Below are positions 23,520 to 35,700 of a DNA stretch of 64,000 bases, one piece after another. Both the position numbers and the translations under genes were made by a program. This DNA is from Strigops habroptila (Eukaryota; Chordata; Aves; Psittaciformes; Psittacidae), in the NCBI RefSeq assembly GCF_004027225.2, contig NC_044277.2, positions 35,620,812 to 35,684,811 of the forward strand, written 5' to 3'. Each line of letters starts with the position of its first letter. Positions within the stretch are counted from its first letter, which is position 1. The notes under the pieces were generated by a model. The model saw only the letters and a program-made list of their open reading frames with translations, ran no database searches and had not been told where the DNA came from.

Positions 23520-25989
23520 TAATGAAATGGTATAAAATCCTAATTTTACAGTATTGGTGTAAACCTGGACTTTAGTCATGATGTAATAGGCTTTGTAGGA
23601 GAATCTTATGGGGTTTGTGAGATAAGAAAATAAAGTTTAAAGGCTTGGAAAGACAGACATTGTTTGTAGGAATAGTCCAAGACTTGACTGCCGACAATTC
23701 AAATGTAGCTAATAATTTACATGTTCAAGTATTACTGTGAATTGGTATTTTGCAGGGATTAATAGAAAGTGGCAGTCCTATAAATAACAGTTCTAAAGGT
23801 TTATTATGAGAGATGTGATTTAGGTTGAGCTGATTGGATTTTTTTTGTCTGTGTGTGTAGAACAAGATGTGCTCAAATGTTCTCTCAATGTACTTCTGAT
23901 GTTCAGTGTCAATTTTTTTTACCTCAGGACCTCTCTGTAGTCAAAGAGGTATTAAAAACTCATTGCTGCTTCTTGCACACAACTTCCTTGCTTAGTGAGC
24001 TCTATGCAATCAGTATTGTTTCTGTACTTAAAACTTTAGGTGGTTGTCAACCTCTAGATTGGCTTTTATGTGTTTGTATTACTGGTTTTTGTTTGTTTAT
24101 TTGTTTCATTCTGTCATGTGTCTGTAATTCTTTTTATAATGTTTCTGACTGCAGTCAGGAATCCATTTTGGTTTCATGTCTTACTTTCAAAGCTACTACT
24201 TTCACCTTATAATATTCCACTAGATACCTGGCATCTGTATCACGACTGTTGGTTGTGTGGCTTTTTGTCATTTGATGCCTGTCTCAATTCAGGTACTATA
24301 TATATCCATAGACTTTTTAATATACCAGTTCAATACAATACTAATTCAGTAGCCTAGCTTTTAGTATACTAGTTCAGTATATTTGCACACTCAGTGAAGC
24401 AGTGGACCAGCAGCTTCTGTAACTGATTTCCATGCAGTGCTTGCAGTTACTGCACAGCTTTCTTGGTATGTCTCTGACACTATAGTGCTTGCATTTCAAC
24501 GCCTTCATCCCCTTTTTTTGATATAAATATTTAATTTTCTTGGTATTTAGTGAATTTCAATTAAACTAATTGACAAATAATGAGGTAATTGTTAATGCAG
24601 TGTTTTTAATTGGTCATTTATGTAATGTCAGATTTAGAGACTGCCTGTAAGGTCTTCAAAATCATGGCCTTCAGCTGGTTTACAATGACTGCCTTAAAAA
24701 TGTGATAACATTTAATACAGGGCATGAAACTTGCTACTTAACCATTGAAGTACCTAATTTCTACAGTGGTGATTTATGTACAGTATCTGAAAAAGTACGT
24801 TAGCAAATTGTAGGTTCCTAAATCTGGAAAACACAGTACCTGTTACTGAGTAAATAGGCATTATTTTGGTGTTGCTTTTCTGGCAGAGAGAGGGCCAAGA
24901 TTATAATTGCTTTGAGTGCTTTGTATTTAAATGTGAGGAAATGAGTTGGGAAGTTAGAAAATAAACTAGTAGGCAAGAAATGTTGTGACGAGTATTGTAG
25001 AATGGAGGGAAAAGAAAGAGAACTTTGAAACACTGAAAAAAAGGTGTGTGAAGTATAAAATAACTTTTATAAAAATACATGTATATCAAAGCCTTTGGTC
25101 AGTGTCCTAGTCAATTTCTTCTTTATTTAGAAAATAGCTGGAGCAGGGAGTTAAGTATTTTAGAAAGCAGTGTAAGCTTAAGGTGCTTTTATTCCTATTT
25201 TCCTGCAGACTTGTATTAAACAAATATGGAACTCTGAGAAATTTTGATTATAAAAAATTAAGTGGTTCACAGAGAGGTTCACATGTTCTGATATGTTAAA
25301 AAAATAGAAGCTGAATTGGCATTTTAGCTAATTACTGAGTGTATGGTAGGAAAAAAAATACCACCATGCTGAACTCAGTGCCTCAAGACCCCTGTGACAT
25401 GGTGTGCCTAAAGGGAACTGTCTTCTCTTTTAGTGGCAGAGTTCAGTACTGAGGTTGAAGGGAAGAGATTTAAATGGATTGGCAGGAGAGTCAGGAATGG
25501 TGATAGCAACACAGGGTGCCTTTAATACTCAATAAAACTTGTCATCAGCTGGTGTCAAAAGCATTTTAAGAACACAGTGACCTTCACTGATTGCTATTGA
25601 ATTTACAAGAAAAAATGCCAAGGTAGCATTCTGATATGCTGACTTTTGCTAACAGCTTACTAAAATTAAGAGCAAAGAAGGCATAGGATGCTTTGAAACA
25701 CAAGTAGCAAGTTGTGTTGCAAAGTATTTAATACTTACCGCAGGTGCAGATTGACAGTGTTGTAGGCTGGAGCCTACATTTATCTGTGGAAAGGGAGTTG
25801 ATAGATACAGAGCACTTGTGAGGTTTCTCATCTTTCCTTGTCAGTATCATGTGTCTGCTTTTGGGTTACAGTGAGCTTGTCCACAGGTGATTCTTGTCCC
25901 TAGTATTGACCTTCATGCTAAGTGTCTCAAAAAAATTGCAGATTTGTTTTCTATTAATCCATAACTGTCTGGATTACCCCCGAACCCCC

Positions 25990-26016
25990 TTTTATTTTTT
26001 TTTTTTTTTTTTTTCT
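25990..26016. repeat. Poly(T) tract
   Basis: A run of T with one A near its start, preceded by CCCCCGAACCCCC and followed by pyrimidine-rich sequence. No poly(A)-tailed element was recognised next to it on the opposite strand. Confidence 0.7.
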
Positions 26017-26366
26017 TTCTCTCCTGAATGCTGCTCAAGTAAGAAACATAGTAAGGTGCTGGTGTGTGATTAGAACTTGCATAGCTTCACATGGATATTA
26101 CAGGCAGTAAGTGCCACAAAGGGAAGTGCCTCAAAAAATATTAGTGGTGAAACAGTCTGCATTAGTGGTTTCTGAATGGAGCTGTTATTTCAGAAGAAAG
26201 TGAATTTCACTCTGGAAAAACTAATGCAAAGTAGATACGTTATTCTGAATTAGATGTATTTCTATTCAGGAATGTGGTTTTTTTTATACTTTGTTGTTTT
26301 GCAGTACATACTACAATACCTTTTTCTGCAAGATTTCCATTGGATTTTGCAGCTAGGAAGTCCTGC

Positions 26367-26400
26367 GCACTAACTTGGAACGAATTAAAATTGTTAGTGC
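26367..26400. repeat. Perfect 8-bp inverted repeat, possibly part of an old DNA transposon
   Basis: GCACTAAC and GTTAGTGC flank an 18-base spacer rich in A and T that includes GGAACGAATTAA. Internal palindromes of this style occur in ancient hAT-like repeats, but I cannot assign a family. Confidence 0.5.
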
Positions 26401-29400
26401 ATTCTGTAATTACACAGTGCATCATCAAGTTCACACAGAATTTTTTCCTAAACCTTGGTGCATGCTTCAACCTGTATTTTGCGTGACTGCTGTCCCTTTG
26501 GCTAGCAGTGAAGCTGCTCATACTGGCTTGCTTTAAACAAAAGAAAAAATCCATTGGCAACAAATAAGTAGTTCAAGAGTATGAAAACAAGGTGTTTAAA
26601 TAATTGTTGCTTTCAACATTACCTACTTCAAATCTCTGCTGAATAAATGAATATCAACTATATTAGCAAATTAGTCAAATAGAAAGCTTACACACGGATA
26701 TGCCTACGTAGACTAAACCTGCATTTTTTTCCTCTGGTACAGGTTGCTGTAGTTTAATTCTTACTATTCACATGGGTTTTGTTTAGGAAAACCTTTATCT
26801 GTAAGTTTGTAAACCTTTCTTTTTGCTTTCTCCAGTAGATTTCAGGGAAATGATCAGATGAAGCTTACTTCTTAAAATTAAACTGTGGAGTTAAGACATA
26901 AAAGGGTTTTCCAGATAATTATATACTGTCTTCATATATTGTTATATGATATGCTTAATGCTATTAGCATGCTGATAATACAAGAAGTGGTATTTGGTTT
27001 CCTTCCAAGATGCTCCCAAAATGTGAACATCATTCCAGCACTACTAGTACTTCTACCTGGTCGCTACAGCAGGGTTACCAGGAAGGACTGGCTTTTTAAT
27101 GCTATTATTTGGTAACTTCCACCAGAAAGGACTAGGAACAGTTGTTGCCCTTAAGATTTATTTTGTTTTTAACCCCAGTGCAATTTGTTGAAGCCATATA
27201 ATAAACATGATTTCTGCCATGTAAATCCATGAAATGATTACTGTTCATTAGCAGGCAAGATGTTGGAACTAGCTACTGTGAAATTCAACATGGAGTTTGT
27301 GTGTCTGTTATGCAGACTCTTGTCTAGCAAATGCTACTCTGAAGCCTTTTGAGTTTAGTTGAGTAACAGGCCTGGATTTTTATTTTTTTTTAGATGGAGA
27401 ATATGTCCATATGGTAGGTACCAAGCTGTGGAAGATCAGAAGTTGATCTTCCATTTAGCATATAAATAGCAAGAGTTAAAATTGGATTAATAGCTAAGTT
27501 AAACATATGGCATATGTTCGAATCTGTTATCCCATTCGTGAAAGTTTGTTCTCTTCTTGTGATCAGAGGACAATAGAATGAATCAGGGAAATGTTCTAAG
27601 CACGGGTAATTGTGTGCTAAATGTCACAGTCGCCTATCTTACATCAGTCAATGGGATTGTATTGTGACTTTCCTCAGATTTAAATTTATATTGAAGTTTT
27701 TCAGCAGTCTTCAGAACATCCCAGCATTTACATGGGATTTATCTAACTTTTCAGGGTCAGTAGGCATATGACTTAACACTGAGCTGGAAGTGGCGCTGGG
27801 AAATCCAATCCTCGCTCCTAATTTCAGTGAGGTATCTTTTGTTTAGTACAAAATCAACTTCAAGACATCATTTCCTCATTCCGTTCTAAACTTTTAGTTT
27901 AGTGTCTCCTAGGTCAAATTGTCACAGCTAGTAGTGGCAGTAGAGTCTGGAATACTTGCCAGGTGGCAGGAATCTTGCAGGTCTAGAAAGCATTCCAGGG
28001 AAGTCTGTCTGACCTTGCCTCGTTTCCATGGTGCAAGCCTTGGAGTAAATAAAGGTGACATGTAGCTAGCACATGGTTGATACCGTTGGAGTGCAGTCAC
28101 ATAATACAACTGCACTCACGCAGTACATAGATTCATCAAACAGACCAGCTGCTTGGTTTTTGGATTTGGAAATTGATAGTGCTACAGCTCATGGTGTCAC
28201 TTCAAGCCCAGTCCTACAGGTTCTATTGGTTTTCCTGTTCTACGCTTATGAATTAGTTTTCCTATTATTAACCCACTGTTATGCTTGATCTGTTATTGTT
28301 GGCTAAAATAAGAATCCTGCTGTCTATATTCTTGAGGATTTGACTTCTTTTAAGAAAGCAGGTGGTAATTGTTTTTGTCGGCTGCTGCATAATGTTACCT
28401 GGTCCTTACTGGGCGTTTTGGGGCTAAGGAGAGCTGAGGTGTACTGCAGTGGGTAGCATGGTATTAGCACCGCAATGGAGCTGTGAGAAAAAGTGCGCTG
28501 AAGTAGTGCTCTTTTCCAAGTTGTTTTCAGATTACTTGCCTGCTGCCTGGAATGAGTCAGGAGAGCAGCTTGTGAGCCCACCGTATCATGGGATGCACTA
28601 AAGGCTCACAAGAAAGAGCAGCATTCTTGGAGATAAGAGAGAATCTTGTCCTGGCACTGGAGCAGAACAGCCAGTAAAACAGCCAGATCAGATAACTGTC
28701 TTGAAACAGATTGCTTTTTCTCTAATACCATGCTCTTTCTTTAGGCTTGTCATTCATGCTCAAAGTTTTCATCAAAACCATGTCAATCACTGTGTCTCAC
28801 TTCTAGAATCACGGATTAGTGATTTCCCACCCTCCCTTGCAGCATGTAGCAATTCTTTGCAGCTTACTGCTCCCTTTAGTTGTCGCTAGAGACAATTTCT
28901 GTCTTTAAATACAGTAAGAATGGGCTCTAAAAGAAATTGGTTACCTGGAAACGCATACATCAATGGTCTTAAGGCATAGTTGATAGGAATATCAATTTGT
29001 TAGCCATTTTTAAACCATAATTAGATCAAATGATAATTAAAGCAAAGTACATGCTTTAAGGTTTCTAATACAGGAGCATTTACCCCACAATGTACTTAGA
29101 ATTCATGCCAATCCATTAAATTCTCACTTGCCCTTTTTTTGTCATAGAAGGATACTACATTTGTTGCAGCAAATGAGGTTCATTATGGAAATAAAATGAT
29201 GGTTGAGAATAGAACTACTTGGGATCTTAGGGGAAAAATATTATTTCTGCCTTATAGGGGCAGTACTTGCATGTATTAAAAGGGATCGAGTGAAAATATC
29301 TACTTCTGTGTGATCATAAGTTTTCTCAGACTTTTTGGAAAGATGCTGCTTGGGTCATTCTAGAAATGGAGTCTCTCAAAGTCGTATTTCAAATTTGAAG

Positions 29401-30498
29401 ATCTGTACTTTAAGGTACTATTTTTTCCACTAGAATGTAAACCTCTTGAGATGCCGATACAGAAAATTTTACCTGAACTGACTTTACAAAGTTAAGATCT
29501 ATTTCCTTAGTTTTGAGGGTTGGGTTAATCTTTCCTTCACCACTGCTAGCTTTCTTCACTTTTACAGGCCTGCTCTTACTATTAATTTTTCTGTGTGTTG
29601 GTTTGCTAAGTACTTACGAAAGAGAGTATAATGATGAGCCATACAGTGCATGTCCACCTTGTCTGATTGGCTATACAATAGCATTTCCTTATGAGTTGTA
29701 AGGCTGTATGCCATACCACCTCCTTCAGGGGGCCATGTGTACTGAAAATATGTATAGTGCAGACACTCCATATGTAAAAGTGTCTATTGCATGCGAATAG
29801 GTGGTGTACCGTAAATATACTGTTCTTGTATATCATTTTCCTTGCTTGGACCTTATCAGAGTTTGGGGCTGTTCTGTGATAGAAAGAGTCTACCTCTGGT
29901 TGCCCTCTTCTCATAGAGGTTTCTCAGTCTTGTGTAGGCAATGAGCTGTAGCTCTTCTATCCCGAGGTGTAAGTGATGGCTCTTTCTAAAGCTAGAAGTT
30001 GAGAATGATCCATCTGTCTTTGGATCCCTTACTCCTGAATAACCTTGGGGAAAATGGTCTGTTGGTAAAAGGCTGAAATTGGTCACTAGGTTACAAGTGG
30101 AGTACTCTCTTTATGCTCTTTCCTTGTAGTTCAAATGTAAACTCGTGAGTGAGCTTAGGTACATTGACATTTTCATCTATGTTGTGAAATGACTTGAGGT
30201 TAAAATACTTCTTTGGTGTTCCTCTGTGCTCTTATTTTTGGTTCTATACTAAATTTACTGAACGCAATTATTGTGCTATGTAGAATTATGAAAAAATGCT
30301 ATAGATTGAGGGAGAAAACTTGGAGCAGCATTTTCCTAAAATCAGTGTCATATCTGAACCAGTAAACTACTGGATTTTTAAGCTTTGTATCAAAAGTTTC
30401 TGAATTGATATTATAAGGTATAATAAGCTTAATAACTTTTCCTCAATGACTGTAGCTGGTAAGATCATGCCATAAGCTAAGGTGAAAACATTTGCAAT

Positions 30499-30525
30499 AA
30501 TTTATCAATAAGCAATTGATAAATT
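30499..30525. repeat. Perfect 11-bp inverted repeat
   Basis: AATTTATCAAT, a five-base spacer, then ATTGATAAATT. The arms are AT-rich, so it may be a chance hairpin. Confidence 0.75.
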
Positions 30526-30738
30526 GCTTAATAAGTTTCGAGAACAAAGCCCCCCCTTTTCCATCTAGCTTTGTCTTTAGTTCACGATGTCTTAAGATAA
30601 AACAATTTAGGACTGAGCAGTGAACTGTAAGTCTAGATATGGGAGCAGGAAAATTCTGAAATCAAAATAAAATTACACAGCTGCTTATATGTCAAATCTT
30701 TCTAATTATTAGGCACATTAGAGTTATGTAAGCCATCT

Positions 30739-30846
30739 TAGAATGGTTTGGGTTGGAAGGGACCCTAGAGATCATCTAGTTCCACCCCCCCGCGATGGGT
30801 GGGGATACCTTCCACCAGACCAGGTTGCCAAGCTTCATCCAACCTG
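30739..30846 (-). repeat. CR1 LINE 3' fragment
   Basis: Complement of the CR1 3' end: 'gaatggtttgggttggaag', 'ggaccctagagatcatctag', then 'ccaccagaccaggttgcc'. It is relatively well preserved. Confidence 0.9.
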
Positions 30847-31404
30847 CTTTGTTTGTTTGTTTTGGAAAACAGTATGTAAGGAAAATAGCTGGCAGGAAAA
30901 TTAAATTCATGTTGGCTTTACTTACATAAAAGCCTAAAAATAAAATACACACACATCACATACACCTTTGGAGTTGTAGCCAGTAATTTTCGTGTCCTTC
31001 AAGTTTAGCTCAAAATTTGAAAAATGTCCTGTTTTACTATTGAAACCTCTGCAGCACTTAGACCATGTTTACAAAGTTATTTTTAATCGAAGAAAATGGG
31101 AACTATTTATTGTATCTTCTTTTGACAGATACAGCACATGTCACTTGGATTCTGTGTTCATATTACTTATACAGCCAGTCTTGGGTGAACATAATGGAAG
31201 GACAGGCAGCAATCTAGGATGACAGGAATTCAAGAAGACAGTGAAAATTAAAGGTTTGGGTTTCTGACAGGCATCTTCTGAATCTTGCTGAAGTAATGTA
31301 ATATGTTACAGCCTCTGAAAGAGATGGTAACCAACTCTTAACCAACTGTTACTCTGCTATAACTAGAGACTACCATTTCCTTAGCAGGATAGCAGAACAC
31401 TAGT

Positions 31405-31600
31405 CGTAGAATCATAGGACAGCCCAGCTTGGAAGGGACCTTGAAAAATCATCTGATCCAGCCTTTCCTGGGAAAGGGAACCTAAATGATACTGACTAGT
31501 GGCCTGTCCAGTCACATCTTGAAAACCTCCAGTGATGGGCAGTCTGCCATGTCCCTGGCGAAGTTGTTCCAGTGATTGATCGTTCTCGGTCTCTGACTAC
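31405..31600 (-). repeat. CR1 LINE fragment (divergent subfamily)
   Basis: Begins 'agaatcataggacagccc-agcttgg' and 'aagggaccttgaaaaatcat', and continues with 'cagtcacatcttgaaaacctcc' and 'agttgttccagtgattgatc'. The middle part is typical of an older CR1 subfamily. The right boundary is uncertain. Confidence 0.75.
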
Positions 31601-32043
31601 ATAGCGACTTTATAGTGTGTACCTGTACCTTCAGTGATGAATAAAGTGCTATACTGGAGTGTGGATGAGGGTGGCAGAAAGATGAGCAAGAGTTCCCTAG
31701 TGTTGCTCTGATGGTGGCAGGAGGCTGGGTTGGACAGCTGTGAGCAGTGGTATCTGAAACTGCTGACATACAGGTGCTGGGGGGACCTGTGTCAGTGCCC
31801 TCAGAACCCTCTTCTCTTACGGTTGCAATTTTGTCTCATTTCAGGCAACAAAACCATAGCCCATGTCTTACTTTTGTTAAAACAAACAAAAAATTGGCAC
31901 TATTTTACTATGTTTTAATTTTACATGTAGTTTCATTGTATTTATCTTTTTGTTACCAATGAAGTGTATAAAGAAACGGAGTCAGCGTTGAATGGGGAGG
32001 GTTTATTACACTTACTTTTAGGTAGGTGGCTTTTTTCCTTAAA

Positions 32044-32260
32044 GATCACAGTTTGGGTTGGAAGGGACCTTTAAAGGTCATCTAGTCCAACCCCCCTGCA
32101 ATGAGCAGGGACATCTTCCACTAGATCAGGTTGTTCAGAGCCCTGTCTAATCTGGCATTGAATGTTTCCAGGGATGGGGCATCCACCACCTCTCTGGGCA
32201 ACCTGTGTGGGTGTTTCACCACCCTTATTGTAAAAAATTTCTTCTTATATCTAGTCTGAT
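32044..32260 (-). repeat. CR1 LINE fragment
   Basis: Complement CR1 with the landmarks 'gtttgggttggaagggac', 'catctagtccaaccccc', 'ccactagatcaggttg', 'ccaccacctctctgggcaac' and 'aatttcttcttatatctag'. Confidence 0.92.
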
Positions 32261-34612
32261 ACTAAGGATTCTAGTCTTTTTATAGCTGTTGTATAAATTA
32301 ATGAAAGAATAACAGATTGATGCAAAACTTGTGTTCACCCATTTTACCAGTACACTAAAAACTGTAGAAGGCTTTGTGTGGGATTTTGCACATCTTTGTT
32401 TTAACTGAGGTGCTGAAAGGGTAGTATTGCATTTCTACAGACTAAAAGTGGCTTATACCTTTATTGGGGGTTATTTTGCAATCTGATACTCCTATGTGAC
32501 ATCTGTTGTTCATGCCCTTGTAGTGTAGTGTCTGGGTTTCACACTTCTTATTATTACAGTCAGTTGCTTATTTTGCAACAGATTCTCTTTATATAAGGTT
32601 AAAATCTTGTCATCTTCTGTTTGGTATTTTTTTTACTTTCTTATGTAAGAGGCGTAACTAGAGTTATCACCTGTAACTTAGTGGCAGATACTAGCAATCC
32701 TCTATTTGGGAAAATACAGGAGATTATCTGAGTAGCTTGTTCAAGTGTATGTGTGTGCACATGCATGACTTTTACCTGTATAGAATATCTTAGAATACTT
32801 GGATTGAATGAGAGCAGATTTACATTTCTGTTTTCAAATCAACGGGTTGTTTCAATAGTACAGTTAATTTTAGGTCATTAGTTTTCCAAGAACTATGGCA
32901 GCTATAATGTGTGGAGCATAAAACATGTATGAAAATCACTGTTGGTTTTTTTACTTTTAGACACTTGCATATTTTGTATTTGCTGACGTATTGATAACTT
33001 TAAATTCTTGTACTTTTGTGTATGTATATATTATGGCTAATATTAAGTATATTTTTTCTCATTTGTCTTTCTGATTTTTTTTCTTTAACTCTGGGATGCG
33101 ATAGCACAATTGTATTCAAACAAAAACTCTTACCAGCAGCAAAGTGAGTGCTGTAGGTGGGATAGTGACATTTTCAATAGTGTGCTTAGTTAACTGTATT
33201 TAAACTTACCAAAGCTTTAGAGTCCTCTATTGTAAATCACTTGATACAGACAGGATATTTGTTGTTGAAAGAATTTGCCAAAGCTAACAGTGGGTAAATT
33301 TCTCAGTATCTTGATAAAATGTCACTTTTGCAGAAGCTAATTTATTACTACCTCAGGACACCAGCTTGCACAGCTTTATCATCTATTTTATTACTTTATC
33401 TAATAAATTATGGAAGGTTGAAGTCACATGAGTTCCCAGCACTTGTTTCTGTGAATTAGCATAGGCGTTTTCTTCACTGTAGGAAAGCAGAACATAAGCA
33501 TGTATTGAAAATGGAACATATGCTGAAATGCTTTGCTATTTTAGGTCTTGGTTGTTTGCTTATTACTTCTTTTTTTCCTTTTTCTTTTTTTCTTTGAATG
33601 CTATCAATGTACTGCATGATGACAAGAGCTCACGTTTTCTTCTCCAAATGGGTGCTGTTCAAAACAAGGTGCAGAGAAGAAAGGTTAGCTGGGACCTCCA
33701 CAAGTTGAGGATTCCTAACATGCTTGCTTCAGTGTTCTTTCTTGTCCATATGGTAGGATGGAAAATGTGTTTAATGTCTGGTAATTAAGGAAGTAAAATG
33801 GGGGAAAAAAATAAATCTAAAGGTACTTGTTACTTTCTTAGTGTTTGCTAAACAAAGCAGCAAAGCTGTCATTCATCATTTTAAGATTAATTGCAACTTG
33901 ATGCCATAATAATTTTGCTTCTGCACATAGCTTTAAATCACTGGCATAATTAAAACAGGGCTGAATATGGACAACAGATTTATATTAGTACCTTACTAAA
34001 GTTAGTTTTAATCAATCATAAGAACTTAATATATGTTTGGTCTATTACCTACTTTTTTTCCTATCTAAAAAAAATGCTTATCATATAGTTCATACCATAA
34101 ATTTTTGTCTAATCAGAAATAACCTTTGGATTCTATAAGAAAATCTGTGTTTCTGTTTTGCTGTTGAAGCCTTGTATCTTTGGAGAAGAAAACATTTGGA
34201 AACATTACAGTTCTACAGAGAAATTATTTTTATTATGTAACAAGGAAGGTGGGAAATGAAACATATCACAAGGCAGTTGGAGATCTTTTGTTTAAAAAGA
34301 AAAAAAGCTCGATGCAAAGTGTTTGGTTTGTAGTTGTCAAACTGATACAAACTGTATTTATGTTGTTAGAGAACACAGACTTGTTTATAGTGATATTAGA
34401 ATTAACAGTGACATAAAAATTGGAGTATGGGAATAGAAATAGTTTTACCTCGTTTCTCCTCTTCCCTTTTAAAGCTTTCTCTGGGTGTTGACTGTGTAAT
34501 TGTATTTCTGTAGCATGTGGAGTATTCCAGTTGCAAGGAGATAACCAGCAGCTGTTTGGAGCACTAATGTAAACCCAAATATTTAGAAATCTTAATCCCC
34601 TTTTTCTTTAAG

Positions 34613-34802
34613 GACCACTACACCAGGAGAGACTAAACTTTTAGCTTCTGAAGTCTATGATATCCTTCAGTCTTCCAACATGTCAGACATGGACAATGTG
34701 AATGAGATGAATTATCGTCGACGGAAAGCACAGTTTTTCCTCGGCAGCACAAATAAGCGTGCCAAGACAGTGGTTTTGCATATAGATGGCCTTGATGATT
34801 CG
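34613..34802 (+). CDS. ARMC1: ARMC1 coding exon 3 (residues 89-152)
   Basis: The first G completes Lys-89. The exon then encodes [20 protein letters not shown] and continues through a variable acidic stretch ([10 protein letters not shown]) to [20 protein letters not shown] and LHIDGLDDS. It matches human ARMC1 throughout, with differences clustered at [11 protein letters not shown]. The TVVLHIDGL segment is the first beta-strand of the HMA/ferredoxin-like fold. Acceptor TTTAAG|G, donor TCG|GTAAGG, ends in phase 0. Confidence 0.95.
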
Positions 34803-35284
34803 GTAAGGAAACCTTCAGTGTTTATGTAAATAAGGCATGCTGTACTGAGATGTATTTTGCCCACAAAAATAATGTATTCAGGCTACTTTTGTAGCATCAT
34901 CAGTTGTCAGCAATTTCTGTGGATCGTATTTTGAATCACAAGATAGATGCAAAATCTTGCATAAATTGAGCTTACTCAGAATATCTAAAGAAGATGTTTT
35001 AAGGCAGTTTCCTGGATATTTTTTTTAAGTACTCTAAAACAATATTCTGTTTCCACCTCCCCTAATTTTCCTTCCTTTTTCAAGAAAGATTGGAATAAAC
35101 AAGGTATCTTCAGCAGTTTTACTTAAAAATAGTAGCTCGTGGTTCTATCAGTGTGTTAAACTAAAAAAGTTTCCTTTTAGTTATGAGAGATTTCAGACAC
35201 TTCTTATTACTGTTAATTTAGAAATGCTGTATTTTCTTTGAGCTGGTTTTGCTACATCTTTTCATTGTCTGTGAGATCTCTTCT

Positions 35285-35700
35285 ACTGTAGTGACCAGAA
35301 TGGCATTTGAGTTAATGAGGTCTCGCTGAGTCTTTATGTAATGTCAGAATAACTTCTACGGATTTATCTACCATACCCCTGTAGATAACACCCCAGGGCC
35401 ATGTTTGCCTTTTTACGGCTGCCAAACAGCATGTAGACTGTTTAAGCATGTTATCCACAAGTGCCCTCCGGACTCTGTATCTTCAGTTTTGTACCCATTT
35501 TAAATGATCAAACCTGATCCTTTGCTTTGTTGCTTTACATTTTGCCAAGTAAGCGTGTCCACAGGCCCAGTTCATCAACACCATACGCATCGTACTGTTT
35601 TCATAAGACCATAGTTAATTCCTTTAGAAATAACATGCTGCTCTAGCTCACTTTATACAAAGTAAATATTTTTTACAGTTTTGTCCTTCCAGCACTTGCT
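35285..35700 (-). repeat. Possible ancient CR1/LINE remnant
   Basis: Phrases such as 'catgtttgcctttttacggc-tgcc', 'gcatgttatccacaagtg' and 'cagttttgtacccattttaa' recall the complement of the CR1 ORF2 end. Divergence is high and the boundaries are vague. Confidence 0.4.

Larger units (their letters stand above)
16962..34612 (+). other. ARMC1: ARMC1 large intron (17.65 kb)
   Basis: The longest intron of the gene. It contains CR1 fragments at 23447-23519, 30739-30846, 31405-31600 and 32044-32260, inverted repeats at 18581-18606, 26367-26400 and 30499-30525, a poly(T) tract at 25990-26016, and two homeodomain-motif-rich AT stretches (about 21640-21920 and 24540-24690). None of the open frames (up to 119 residues) matches a known protein or has supporting splice context. 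Confidence 0.85.

Noticed and set aside
26240..26563. 107-residue minus-strand open frame
   Set aside because: It overlaps the inverted-repeat region and has no family resemblance. Likely chance.
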